A stretch of DNA of 50,655 nt from Nitrospirota bacterium (lineage in GTDB: Bacteria > Nitrospirota > Thermodesulfovibrionia > Thermodesulfovibrionales > JdFR-85), in assembly GCA_035873375.1 (NCBI GenBank), contig JAYWMQ010000016.1:1-50655 (forward strand). Direction: 5' to 3'. The translations under genes and the position numbers were made by a program. Within the stretch, counting starts at the first letter, position 1; the number at the start of each line of letters is the position of its first letter. This document shows, piece after piece, positions 1 through 7,953 of this stretch. The notes under the pieces were generated by a model. The model saw only the letters and a list, made by a program, of their open reading frames with translations. It was not told where the DNA came from and ran no database searches.

Positions 1-1
1 A

Positions 2-229
2 CTGGGGAAAGAGGATTTTGTGGAGGGACTGATAGACTATGTAAAAGGGTATCGGGATATAAAAGAAATACCCAGGGGCCAGAGATATGCAAGCAGACCG
101 GGGCTTGAGGTATTATTTGATGAAGAAATAAAAGGTGACAGGAAAAAGCGGAAAGAGAAAGTGCAGGAAGCAGTAGAAAGACATGGTTACAGCCAGAAAG
201 AGGTTGAGGTGATACGCATTGAACTTTAA
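2..229 (+). pseudogene. REP-associated tyrosine transposase (RAYT, Y1_Tnp), 3' remnant
   Basis: The reading frame is open from the left edge, so the 5' end lies outside the window. The visible part carries the C-terminal signature of Y1/REP-associated transposases: a basic region with EIPRGQRYASRP, then the start of a helix-turn-helix (ERHGYSQKEV). In the family this helix is followed by a second one ending in TVSKI or similar. Here the frame stops at 227-229, and the missing half (NTKTVSKIAG, about 225-254) continues in the next frame. The C-terminus is therefore frameshifted. RAYTs are single-copy domesticated transposases that act on REP hairpins. This copy looks decayed, unless the shift is a sequencing error. 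The family call rests on motif memory only. Confidence 0.6.
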
Positions 230-317
230 CACTAAGACTGTATCAAAAATCGCAGGGTTAAGTGAAAGACGGGTTGATTGCCGGGACAGGACTCATTTTC
301 ACAAGCGCAACCGGACA

Positions 318-1220
318 TCAACAAGAAACCTTGCTGCAATGATCGATCTCGAATTCCAGTGTAGAGTGACTGATGGAAAACCGCTTCTCAAGCTCTGCTT
401 TCAACGCCATTTTGATCTGTTCGGTGTCAATAAAATCGGCAATGACCACGTGGGCCTCCAGGGCATTTCTTTGTTCATCGAGTTGCCAGATGTGGAGATG
501 ATGAACATTTGAAACCCCTTCGACAGACTCCATAGCCTTGGCCACTTCCTCACTCGAGATACCTTCCGGAGTACCTTCCATGAGGATATGAATGGTTTTG
601 GGTAAGAGAGTTGCAGCCTGATAGAGCACATAACCGGCGATGAGCAGGGTCAGCAGCGTATCGCTCCAGTACCAGTTATAGAGCAGAATCAACGTTCCGG
701 CAACGATGACCCCCACCGAGGCCAGGGCATCCGAGACATTGTGCAGAAAGGCAGCCCGGATATTCATGCTGTGTTTTGACATGGTATAGGTCAGTATTGC
801 TGTGGCTATATCTATCACCAAGGCAACACCTGCGACAATGATAACCATGCCGCCTTCAATGGCCTGTGGTTCAAATACGCGCCATATCGCCTCATAGATC
901 AGATAGAGCCCCACCAGCACCAATGTGACAAGATTGATCAGCGCGGCAATTACCTCAGCCCGTTTATAGCCAAAAGTTTTGAAGTGGTCAGGGGGTTGTC
1001 TGCCGATCCTGCGTGCCACCCATGCGATCAGCAATGAGGCGGCATCACTGAAATTGTGCAGGGCATCGGCTATCAAGGCAAGACTGCCGGAAATGATGCC
1101 GCCGATCACCTGCGCCAGTGTCAACAGCATATTGACAGCAATGGCGACAATCAGCCGCCGGTCGCCCAGCATCTCTACGTCATGATGATGTTGTTTTGGC
1201 TGGGTTGAATGTTCTTCCAT
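318..1220 (-). CDS. Cation diffusion facilitator (CzcD/ZitB-type zinc exporter)
   Basis: A CDF antiporter of about 300 residues that exports Zn2+ (or Co2+/Cd2+) across the inner membrane in exchange for protons. A His-rich N-terminus (QPKQHHHD) precedes six predicted membrane segments. The metal-site motifs are HNFSD in TM2 and HNVSD in TM5, the H-x3-D form typical of zinc-selective CDFs. The C-terminal cytoplasmic domain keeps the HHLHIWQLD stretch seen in CzcD/ZitB. The ATG at 1220 is preferred over the one at 1226 because AGGA sits five bases upstream of it. It stands alone, downstream of a transposase remnant. Other metal systems in the window (ABC importer, CorA, RND pump) are distant. 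The family is certain; the metal is inferred. Confidence 0.92.
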   Translation of the reverse strand: MEEHSTQPKQHHHDVEMLGDRRLIVAIAVNMLLTLAQVIGGIISGSLALIADALHNFSDAASLLIAWVARRIGRQPPDHFKTFGYKRAEVIAALINLVTLVLVGLYLIYEAIWRVFEPQAIEGGMVIIVAGVALVIDIATAILTYTMSKHSMNIRAAFLHNVSDALASVGVIVAGTLILLYNWYWSDTLLTLLIAGYVLYQAATLLPKTIHILMEGTPEGISSEEVAKAMESVEGVSNVHHLHIWQLDEQRNALEAHVVIADFIDTEQIKMALKAELEKRFSISHSTLEFEIDHCSKVSC

Positions 1221-1282
1221 GTTCATCCTGGAGGCAATTTCTGCGGTGGATTAGCCGTCCACAGATAAGAAACTTATAAGTG

Positions 1283-1510
1283 TTAGGCAATCTTCTTTAA
1301 TAACCTTTTCTTGTCTATTTCCAATGTATAAGTCAAAATGGTTTTCGAATCCATCTTTTTAGAAGCATCAAGAATTTCTATCCCGACAATCTTGTCATCT
1401 ACGGTGGTGTCTAAATTTACTCCTTCAGATATCTCTACTACACCATCAGGCTTCTTATTACTTAATTTTATATAAAGTGCATCTACCTCATTGTCATAAA
1501 ATACTTTCAT
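1283..1510 (-). CDS. DUF2283 family small protein
   Basis: A 75-residue protein with the DUF2283 pattern: an N-terminal VFYDNEVDALYIKL, a central 'GVNLDTTVDDKIVGIEIL' stretch, and a short charged C-terminus. The function of the family is unknown; members are often found beside small toxin-like or DUF4258 genes. ATG at 1510 is chosen over the GTG at 1513 because a strong GGAGG lies five bases upstream. A 38-codon ORF (1531-1647) immediately upstream on the same strand could be a partner, but it shows no recognisable domain. Confidence 0.8.
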   Translation of the reverse strand: MKVFYDNEVDALYIKLSNKKPDGVVEISEGVNLDTTVDDKIVGIEILDASKKMDSKTILTYTLEIDKKRLLKKIA

Positions 1511-1530
1511 CACTCCCTCCTTAATATCCT

Positions 1531-1647
1531 CTATTGTACAATCATCCGGAGCTTCTTAACAGTAACAGTAATGACTGGACTTCCTGTTTTGCTGTGCTCA
1601 TACACCTTTCCTTTGAATTGCTTTATTTTCCTGATAGTTCCTGGCAT
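1531..1647 (-). CDS. Possible 38-residue small ORF upstream of the DUF2283 gene
   Basis: ATG at 1645-1647, stop at 1531-1533. The product is short and very basic, beginning MPGTIRKIKQFKGK and ending KKLRMIVQ. It lies 20 bases upstream of the DUF2283 start on the same strand. No convincing ribosome binding site precedes it and I do not recognise the sequence. It could be a real small partner protein, a decayed toxin-like gene, or chance. The rest of the 1514-1810 gap is AT-rich and holds the start region of the epimerase on the plus strand. Confidence 0.2.
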   Translation of the reverse strand: MPGTIRKIKQFKGKVYEHSKTGSPVITVTVKKLRMIVQ

Positions 1648-1810
1648 ATCAATATTCTATTTTACCATGCCTTTTACCAAACTTACTAAAACATATAAGG
1701 AAGGAACAGAAAAGGGATACTGTTATGTTATTATTTATTAGTTTTATCCCGATATTTCAGCTTCTGACATCCGGGGTTTTATCTCTGATAATCAGGTATA
1801 TGGAGGTGCC

Positions 1811-2761
1811 ATGAAGATACTTGTTACTGGGGGGGCAGGATTTATCGGCTCCAATGTGGTGGATGGCTATATCCGTGAAGGCCATGAAGTGGTTGTTGTT
1901 GATAATTTATATACTGGACGCATGGAGAATCTCAACCCACAAGCACGGTTTTATCTCCTCGATGTACGGTCTGCAGAGATAAGCAAGGTCTTTGAGATCG
2001 AAAGACCTGATATCGTAAATCATCATGCTGCGCAAATGTCGGTTCCTGCTTCTGTGGAAGACCCTGCGTTTGATGCTGATGTAAATATAATGGGCCTGAT
2101 AAACCTGCTTCAGAATTCCGTCAGATACCAGGCAAGGAAATTTATTTTCATTTCTTCCGGGGGTGCAATTTACGGTGAGAAGGAGAGCATTCCAATCTCC
2201 GAGACAGACCAGCCACTGCCGCTCTCTCCTTATGCCATAACAAAGCTGACCTCTGAGAACTATCTCGGGTTTTACAAACATCAACACAACCTTGATTACA
2301 CGGTTCTCCGTTATGCAAACGTCTACGGACCAAGGCAGGTACCCCATGCCGAGGCAGGAGTGGTTTCCATATTCATGAACAAACTCAGAAACGGAGAGCT
2401 TCCCGTGATTTACCATTATCCTGATGAACCCGATGGCATGACAAGGGACTACTGTTATGTCGGGGATATTGTCAGGGCCAATATACTTGCCTTAAAAAAA
2501 GGCTCCGGTGACGCCGTGAACATAGGCACTTCAAAGGAGACCACCACTGGTGAACTTTACAGGACGATACTGGAGATAATGAGGAGACACGGATACGCAA
2601 AGGATGCCGTATTTGACACCCCTCAAAAGGGTGCTGCAAGGTCCGGAGACCTCAGGAGGAGTGCCCTGAATATTGAGAGGGCAAAGGCAATACTGGGATG
2701 GCAGCCGGAGTATGACCTCAAGCGAGGGCTTGAAGAAACTATTCTTAATGAGTTAAGTTAA
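1811..2761 (+). CDS. NAD-dependent epimerase/dehydratase, UDP-glucose 4-epimerase-like
   Basis: An extended short-chain dehydrogenase of 316 residues, the usual size for GalE-like enzymes. The Rossmann motif GGAGFIGS occupies residues 7-14 and Asp31 closes the second strand (VVVVDNL), indicating NAD use. The active-site serine region SSGGAIYG lies near residues 115-122, and the catalytic YxxxK pair is Tyr141/Lys145. The RDYCYVGDI and NIGT motifs of sugar-nucleotide epimerases are present. GGAGG lies seven bases upstream of ATG. It most likely interconverts UDP-glucose/UDP-galactose or a related nucleotide sugar for cell-surface glycans. pyrE follows after 24 bases, probably in the same transcript. 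The exact substrate cannot be read from sequence. Confidence 0.88.
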   Translation: MKILVTGGAGFIGSNVVDGYIREGHEVVVVDNLYTGRMENLNPQARFYLLDVRSAEISKVFEIERPDIVNHHAAQMSVPASVEDPAFDADVNIMGLINLLQNSVRYQARKFIFISSGGAIYGEKESIPISETDQPLPLSPYAITKLTSENYLGFYKHQHNLDYTVLRYANVYGPRQVPHAEAGVVSIFMNKLRNGELPVIYHYPDEPDGMTRDYCYVGDIVRANILALKKGSGDAVNIGTSKETTTGELYRTILEIMRRHGYAKDAVFDTPQKGAARSGDLRRSALNIERAKAILGWQPEYDLKRGLEETILNELS

Positions 2762-2785
2762 AAAGTTAAAACGATTGGAGGTGCG

Positions 2786-3382
2786 ATGGGAGACAAAGAG
2801 CGGTTAATTAAACTTATACGTGAATATGCCTTTAAATATAGCGATAGTCCTGTGTTTCGTCTGTCCTCGGGTCTTATGAGCAACTATTACTTTAATCTCA
2901 AAAAGATTACCTATACACCCGAAGGACAATTCCTGATTGGCAAACTTTTTTATGAGAAGATAAAGGAGCTCAACCTTTCACCAAAGGCAATCGGAGGACT
3001 TACTCTGGGTGCCGACCCTATTGCAATAGCCGTAGCACGCTACTCCTATGATGCCAGGGACCCGATCGAGGCATTTGTAATAAGAAAAGAGCCTAAGGAA
3101 CATGGCATGGGTCTTCAGATAGAGGGCAATGTCGGTCCGGGAGATAAAGTAATTATAGTCGATGATGTTGTAACAAGCGGGGCTTCAACTATAAAGGCCA
3201 TAGAGATAGCCGAAGAGTATAAATTTAAAATAATTGCCGTTATGGCCCTCCTTGACAGGTGTGAACAGAGAGGCCGGGAGAATATAGAGGCAAAGGGGTA
3301 TCCTTTTTATTCAATAGTAACTGTAGAGGATATTAAAGAAGATGCAGCGGCTATAAAGGAACAGGCGATAGGTAATGGGTAA
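2786..3382 (+). CDS. pyrE: Orotate phosphoribosyltransferase
   Basis: Joins orotate to PRPP to give OMP in pyrimidine synthesis. The 198-residue length is typical. The PRPP-binding signature VIIVDDVVTSGAS is at residues 122-134, with the two adjacent aspartates that bind the ribose phosphate. The flexible catalytic loop appears as FVIRKEPKEHG (97-107), with the expected Lys and His. The N-terminal FRLSSGLMSNYYF segment is the orotate/phosphate-facing part. A good GGAGG site precedes the ATG. It lies between an epimerase and a PHP protein, in an apparent four-gene plus-strand transcript (1811-4845). Confidence 0.93.
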   Translation: MGDKERLIKLIREYAFKYSDSPVFRLSSGLMSNYYFNLKKITYTPEGQFLIGKLFYEKIKELNLSPKAIGGLTLGADPIAIAVARYSYDARDPIEAFVIRKEPKEHGMGLQIEGNVGPGDKVIIVDDVVTSGASTIKAIEIAEEYKFKIIAVMALLDRCEQRGRENIEAKGYPFYSIVTVEDIKEDAAAIKEQAIGNG

Positions 3383-3424
3383 CACGCAATACAGAACACC
3401 TGACATGCAAAAACTGATTTTTTA

Positions 3425-4087
3425 ATGATCGATCTCCACACACATAGCCTATTCAGTGATGGCGAGCTGATTCCGACTGAACTTGTAAGAAGGGCACGGA
3501 TGAAGGGTTACAGGGCCATAGCGATCACTGACCATATGGATTCATCAAATATGGATTTTATTATTCCAAGGCTTGTACGGATTGCCGATGAGCTTAATGC
3601 AATACAGCCCGTAAAGGTTATTCCGGGGGCAGAGCTCACCCACCTTCCACCTGAACTCATAGCAAAAGGCATCAGAGAGGCAAGGAAACTTGGGGCACGG
3701 ATTGTTGTTGTTCATGGTGAGACCCTGGTGGAGCCTGTTCAGGAGGGGACCAACTGGGCAGCCATTGCCGGAGGAGCCGATATCCTGAGCCATCCGGGTC
3801 TGATAGATGAGGAAGACGTAAAGTACGCCGCTGCACAGGGTGTAGTCCTTGAGTTGAGTGCAAGAAAAGGACATTGCCTGTCAAACGGACATGTTGCACG
3901 ACTTGCACAGCAGTACAGTGCCAGGCTCGTTATAAATACCGATGCACATTCTCCGGGGGACCTTATAGACCGCGGGTTTGCAGAAAAAGTTATACTCTCG
4001 GCCGGACTCGATACAACTGTCCTGAACAGGGTATTAGCCACATCTGAAGAAATAGTTAAATCAGTCTTTTTACAGGGAGGAGATTAA
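3425..4087 (+). CDS. PHP-domain metal-dependent phosphoesterase (histidinol-phosphatase type)
   Basis: A 220-residue single-domain PHP protein. The four PHP metal-binding motifs are complete: DLHTHS with His5 and His7 plus Asp12, TDH at 35-37, Glu70, His97 and His123, and the final NTDAHS with Asp173 and His175. Such proteins hydrolyse phosphate esters (histidinol phosphate, nucleotide 3',5' phosphates or small phosphomonoesters) using a two- or three-metal centre. There is no polymerase or other partner domain. The stop overlaps the next start by one base (TAATG), so translation is coupled to the TPR protein. The substrate is unknown. Confidence 0.88.
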   Translation: MIDLHTHSLFSDGELIPTELVRRARMKGYRAIAITDHMDSSNMDFIIPRLVRIADELNAIQPVKVIPGAELTHLPPELIAKGIREARKLGARIVVVHGETLVEPVQEGTNWAAIAGGADILSHPGLIDEEDVKYAAAQGVVLELSARKGHCLSNGHVARLAQQYSARLVINTDAHSPGDLIDRGFAEKVILSAGLDTTVLNRVLATSEEIVKSVFLQGGD

Positions 4088-4845
4088 TGCCTAAGCCAAT
4101 AAAGAAACGTGTACAGAAAAGAAGTGTTGGAGAGAGAGAGGTCATATCTCTCTATGAAAAAGCGCTGGATTACTATCTTGAGAACAAAAAGACCGTATAT
4201 CTCGGTGCGGCTTTGACGGTCCTGTTCATCACAATAGTGACAGGTCTGCTCTTTTATAACAAAAAGCTTACCGAACAGGCAGCAACCCTTCAGTATGAGG
4301 GGTATAAGCTTTACCATAACCTCTATCAGGAGGATGGCAAGAAAGCGGATGAGGCTGTCCTGAAAAAAGCCCTGGAAAAATTCCAGGAGGCATATGACAA
4401 GAAAAAATCACCCATTACCCTCCTTTACATTGCAAACACACAGTTTGCGCTCGCGCAGAATGAAGATGCACTGAAGACCCTGGAGCAATTTACAAAAAAG
4501 TATTCAGGCAACAAAGACCTCCTCCCTCTGGCATACTACAAGATTGCGGCAATCCAGATGAAAGAGGGCAGGAAAGAGGAGGCCCTCAAGACACTCGATA
4601 CCCTATATAATCTCAAGACAAGTCCGTTCCTGAAAGACGTTGCCCTGCATGATTCAGCAAGCATACTTGAGAAAATGGGCAGGAAAGAGGAGGCACTCAA
4701 GAAATATGAACAGCTTGCAAAGGACTATCCCCAGTCGCCTTATTATCATCTTGCCGTTTCAGAGGTAGAAAAGGAAGCAGAGAAAAAGATGAAGGATAAC
4801 GATAATAAGGACAACAAGAAAACAACTAAAGAAGAGAAACCTTAA
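4087..4845 (+). CDS. Membrane-anchored TPR-repeat protein
   Basis: 252 residues. A basic cytoplasmic N-terminus (about 35 residues) is followed by one membrane helix (about 36-57). The remainder is a periplasmic region of helical repeats with TPR spacing (for example ALEKFQEAYDKKK, EEALKTLDTLYNL, EEALKKYEQLAKDYP). The C-terminal 20 residues are an extremely charged Lys/Asp/Asn/Glu tail. The arrangement recalls YfgM-like ancillary proteins that bind periplasmic or secreted clients, but nothing in the sequence proves that role. It overlaps the PHP gene by one base and is the last gene of its transcript. It converges on the lytic transglycosylase gene with a gap of only 24 bases. Confidence 0.75.
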   Translation: MPKPIKKRVQKRSVGEREVISLYEKALDYYLENKKTVYLGAALTVLFITIVTGLLFYNKKLTEQAATLQYEGYKLYHNLYQEDGKKADEAVLKKALEKFQEAYDKKKSPITLLYIANTQFALAQNEDALKTLEQFTKKYSGNKDLLPLAYYKIAAIQMKEGRKEEALKTLDTLYNLKTSPFLKDVALHDSASILEKMGRKEEALKKYEQLAKDYPQSPYYHLAVSEVEKEAEKKMKDNDNKDNKKTTKEEKP

Positions 4846-4867
4846 AAACTTAACCCTGGGTTTTTAA
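4842..4867. terminator. Probable bidirectional terminator between convergent genes
   Basis: TTAAAAAC (4842-4849) and its exact complement GTTTTTAA (4860-4867) form an 8-bp stem enclosing a 10-base loop. The stem overlaps the TPR stop codon and ends two bases before the stop of the opposing gene. The A-rich left arm and T-rich right arm give U-rich 3' ends on both strands. The stem itself is AT-rich, so its strength is uncertain. Confidence 0.35.
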
Positions 4868-4869
4868 AT

Positions 4870-6348
4870 CTATCTTTTCAGGGGCAGATAAATAATCGAG
4901 CCCGGCCTCAGCCTTTCTGGGTTGATATCTTTGTTAAGGGCAAAGAGTTCCTTACGCGTGATGCGCAATCTCTTTGCAATCTCCCACAGTGTATCCCCTT
5001 TCTTTATGATATAGGGTGTCTTTGGTTTGGTCTCCGTTACATAGGCCCCGTTAGTTGGGGGGAGATAGATGATGGAGCCGGGTATTAACCTCTTGGGGTT
5101 AATACCCTTATTGAGGGCATAGAGTTCCCTGCGGGTAAAGTGAAAACTCTTTGCAAGGTCCCACAAAGTATCCCCCTTTTTAATTATGTAGGGTATCTTC
5201 GGCATTCTCTCTTCAGGGGTGGCATTATTGAAGCATTCGTTAAACCGCTCACCCGTTCCTTCAGGTACGCGAATCCTGTAGGTCTTGAGGTCAGGTGGTG
5301 TACACCATCTCTTCAACTCGGGATTTAGCCCGCGTATCGTCTTTATCGTCGAATCAGTACACCTGGCTATAAACGACAGTGATACAGGGCTGTTAATCTC
5401 AGCCTCCTCAAACTTCAACGGCTCATGATAATCAATATCGGTAAACCCGTATTTCTCCGGCTCGGATGCGATTATCCCTGCTGCTATAAACTTTGATACA
5501 TAGTTCCTCGTCTCCTGCTTCAGGTATCTTGTCCTGATGATGCTCCAGTAATTGTCAGACCTGCTCTTGCGGAGAGCCCTCCTTACCTTTCCCTCACCTG
5601 CATTATAGGCAGCAAGGGCAAGTGACCACGAGCCGAACTGGTTGTACAGGTCTTTCAGATAACGCGCTGCCGCAACAGTGGATTTTATCGGGTCCTGTCT
5701 TTCGTCTCTCCAGTAATCCGTCTTAAGTCCATAGCTCTCTCCGGTTGACTGCATGAACTGCCAAGGGCCCACTGCATGGGCACTTGAGCGTGCATCCGTA
5801 CTGTAACCACTCTCTATAAGGGGCAGATAAACAAGGTCTGCAGGCAGCTCGTTCTCCTTAAGGATGGCCTTGATCGTATCAAGGTATCTGCCCGACCGCT
5901 GAAGCCAGGTTGCAAAGGTCCTTCTTTTTTGGGTTGTATACAGATATATATGCCTGTCTACCCTGTCCCTTGCCGAATCATCATCTTTATACGAGGCAAG
6001 GAGGACAAACTCCTGCACCTGCGGGGCCGCTGTCTCCTGAATAAGGGTATCCTTATCCACCGAAGGGGAAAGCCCGGACTGCCTGCATAGATAGGGGGTA
6101 AGCTCTGTTGCAGTTATCGACAGCAGGTTATCGTCTATTAAAAAGCCTGACAACAGGTTGAATCTCCGGTCAAAGAAGGGGGGGAGATTCTCCATGACCT
6201 CGTCTATTACATCCTGATCAGTGCCTGAAAGCAGGGTCTCATTAACAGAAGACCCCCAGGCCTTACTTTTCTGGTCGAGTATCAGACTCAGAAGAAGAAG
6301 AGTAAGTAGCATTGCAATGTTGCGGCTTCTACTGGTTTTTAGTGTCAT
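4870..6348 (-). CDS. MltD-type lytic transglycosylase with two LysM repeats
   Basis: A periplasmic murein lytic transglycosylase. With the ATG at 6348 the protein starts MTLKTSRSRN followed by a hydrophobic Leu-rich signal segment; a longer frame from TTG 6411 or ATG 6375 would put about 10-20 extra residues before the signal. The SLT domain carries the catalytic glutamate in LPLIESGYS (Glu179 in this numbering), followed by AVGPWQFMQSTG and ALAAYNAGEG, the classical family-1 motifs. Two C-terminal LysM modules (each opening PYIIKKGDTLW) bind peptidoglycan. The layout matches MltD. It cleaves the MurNAc-GlcNAc bond to give 1,6-anhydro ends. The gene stands opposite the cda operon; no strong SD was found for any candidate start. 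Confidence 0.9.
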   Translation of the reverse strand: MTLKTSRSRNIAMLLTLLLLSLILDQKSKAWGSSVNETLLSGTDQDVIDEVMENLPPFFDRRFNLLSGFLIDDNLLSITATELTPYLCRQSGLSPSVDKDTLIQETAAPQVQEFVLLASYKDDDSARDRVDRHIYLYTTQKRRTFATWLQRSGRYLDTIKAILKENELPADLVYLPLIESGYSTDARSSAHAVGPWQFMQSTGESYGLKTDYWRDERQDPIKSTVAAARYLKDLYNQFGSWSLALAAYNAGEGKVRRALRKSRSDNYWSIIRTRYLKQETRNYVSKFIAAGIIASEPEKYGFTDIDYHEPLKFEEAEINSPVSLSFIARCTDSTIKTIRGLNPELKRWCTPPDLKTYRIRVPEGTGERFNECFNNATPEERMPKIPYIIKKGDTLWDLAKSFHFTRRELYALNKGINPKRLIPGSIIYLPPTNGAYVTETKPKTPYIIKKGDTLWEIAKRLRITRKELFALNKDINPERLRPGSIIYLPLKR

Positions 6349-6404
6349 CGAACCAGCCGGGTTATTAAAAATCATGATTTCTATATTAATTGAAGCCCGT
6401 TTTT

Positions 6405-6432
6405 TTGTCAAACACCGGTTTTATGTTAAAAT
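6405..6432 (+). promoter_or_regulatory. Candidate sigma-70 promoter of the cdaA-cdaR-glmM operon
   Basis: TTGTCA (6405-6410) and TAAAAT (6427-6432) are separated by 16 bases, each one mismatch from consensus. Transcription would start near 6439, leaving a leader of about 95 bases before cdaA. The position in the divergent gap supports it; no experimental signal is visible. Confidence 0.4.
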
Positions 6433-6535
6433 GTTATTATTTCCTTAACTTTCATATATGGTTGCCGTTTTCTCACGGCTTCAGACAATGCGGACCTGAA
6501 ATTAACAACAGGAAATACTGTTACCCTGGAGGGAT

Positions 6536-7306
6536 ATGGTAGAAGCCCTGAGACATCTGAGATGGCAGGATATACTGGACATTATCGTTGTAGCTCTTGT
6601 CCTGTACAGAGTGCTTCTGATCATAAACGGCACAAGGGCTGTCCAGATGCTCATCGGCCTTGGTGTTCTGCTGGGCGCCTTTTTTCTCTCCAGTTACCTC
6701 AAGCTTCATACAATGTACTGGATTATACAGAGCTTATGGGCACAGGTTGTCCTTGCCCTGATAATCCTTTTTCAGCCGGAGATAAGAAAGGCCCTCGCCC
6801 AGATGGGAGAGACCTCTTTTCTGCCTTCCCTTACCTCGGCCTCGGAACTGAAGTCACTGGAAGAGATAGTCAGGGCTACAGTGGCGCTGTCCAGCAGAAA
6901 GATAGGCGCCCTGATTGTAATTGAAAGGGATATATCACTCAAGGATTTTATAGAGATCGGGACGCCGCTTGATGCAAAGGTTTCAAAGGAGATTCTCCTC
7001 AGCATTTTTCATCCGAGCTCTCCCATGCATGACGGTGCAGTCATTATAAGGATTGACAGGATAGTGGCAGCAGGATGTTTTCTGCCCATAACCTTCAGGA
7101 CGGACATAAGCCGCGCCCTGGGCACAAGACACCGGGCTGCAATCGGTATAACCGAAGAGACTGATGCCGTTGCCATAACAACTTCAGAGGAGACAGGCAT
7201 GATCTCTTTTGCGGTTAACGGAGAGCTGGAGACTCACATGGATATGGGACACCTGCGCGATATACTTACGGAGATGTTCACAGAAAGAAAGAAGGGAAAG
7301 AAATGA
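6536..7306 (+). CDS. cdaA: Diadenylate cyclase CdaA
   Basis: Synthesises the second messenger c-di-AMP from two ATP molecules. Three hydrophobic N-terminal helices (about residues 12-80) anchor the protein. The DAC (DisA_N) domain follows with its two diagnostic motifs: DGA at 166-168 (in MHDGAVI) and RHR at 198-200 (in LGTRHRAA). The 256-residue length and topology match the CdaA/DacA class rather than DisA. GGAGGG lies upstream of the ATG. The stop overlaps the cdaR start by four bases, so the two are translationally coupled. This implies c-di-AMP control of potassium/osmolyte balance or wall synthesis in this organism, although no receptor is recognisable in the window. Confidence 0.95.
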   Translation: MVEALRHLRWQDILDIIVVALVLYRVLLIINGTRAVQMLIGLGVLLGAFFLSSYLKLHTMYWIIQSLWAQVVLALIILFQPEIRKALAQMGETSFLPSLTSASELKSLEEIVRATVALSSRKIGALIVIERDISLKDFIEIGTPLDAKVSKEILLSIFHPSSPMHDGAVIIRIDRIVAAGCFLPITFRTDISRALGTRHRAAIGITEETDAVAITTSEETGMISFAVNGELETHMDMGHLRDILTEMFTERKKGKK

Positions 7307-7953
7307 GGGATTTACTCTTTAAAAACCTCGGCCTCAAGATACTCGCTCTCTGCCTGGCTGTAATCCTCTGGTTCCTGATATCCGGCAGGGGAGTCTCCGA
7401 AATCACCCTTGAAGTACCCATAGAATATATAAACATCCCGCCGGGATTTGAGATAATAAAAAAGGACCGTGATACGGTCAGGGTGAGTCTCTTTGGCAGT
7501 GAAGTGGTACTCAGGTCGATCAAGCCCGAAGACCTGAGGGTTTATGTAGACCTGAAAGACGCACAGCCCGGGAAAGGGGCATACAGGATAAAAAAACGTA
7601 ATATAAAGGTGCCGCCGGCCCTTACAATCTCCAACGTAAACCCTTCAAAGGTAAATATCATCCTTGACAGGACAGTCAGGAAAAAAGTCCCTGTAAAGCC
7701 TGACATTTCCGGAGAGCCGGCGCCGGGGAAATATATAAGTCAGATAATCATAAAACCTGAGGAGGTGGAAGTAGAAGGACCAGAGAGTGTGCTGAAAAAT
7801 ATCTCCTTTGTCAGGACAGAGCCCATAGATATATCCGGACTGGATGAAAGCAGTATAAGCAAGGTCAATATAGTATCAGACATACCTGCTGCAAGATTAA
7901 TGACAGGAAAAGTAGATGTACACATCATTATCAAGGAAGGAACAGAAAAATGA
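7303..7953 (+). CDS. cdaR: YbbR-domain regulator of diadenylate cyclase (CdaR-like)
   Basis: 216 residues: one N-terminal membrane helix (LKILALCLAVILWFLISG) followed by tandem YbbR beta-rich repeats outside the membrane. Repeat boundaries show as the PP/IRP-type turns around residues 40-60, 95-115 and 145-165. In Firmicutes, CdaR binds CdaA and modulates c-di-AMP output. Here it overlaps cdaA by four bases and glmM by four bases, the same gene order as cdaA-ybbR-glmM elsewhere. The role follows from position and domain; repeat number is shorter than in Bacillus CdaR. Confidence 0.85.
   Translation: MRDLLFKNLGLKILALCLAVILWFLISGRGVSEITLEVPIEYINIPPGFEIIKKDRDTVRVSLFGSEVVLRSIKPEDLRVYVDLKDAQPGKGAYRIKKRNIKVPPALTISNVNPSKVNIILDRTVRKKVPVKPDISGEPAPGKYISQIIIKPEEVEVEGPESVLKNISFVRTEPIDISGLDESSISKVNIVSDIPAARLMTGKVDVHIIIKEGTEK

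Noticed and set aside
1907-2416. 169-codon minus-strand ORF
   Set aside because: Antisense to the epimerase, whose catalytic motifs are complete.
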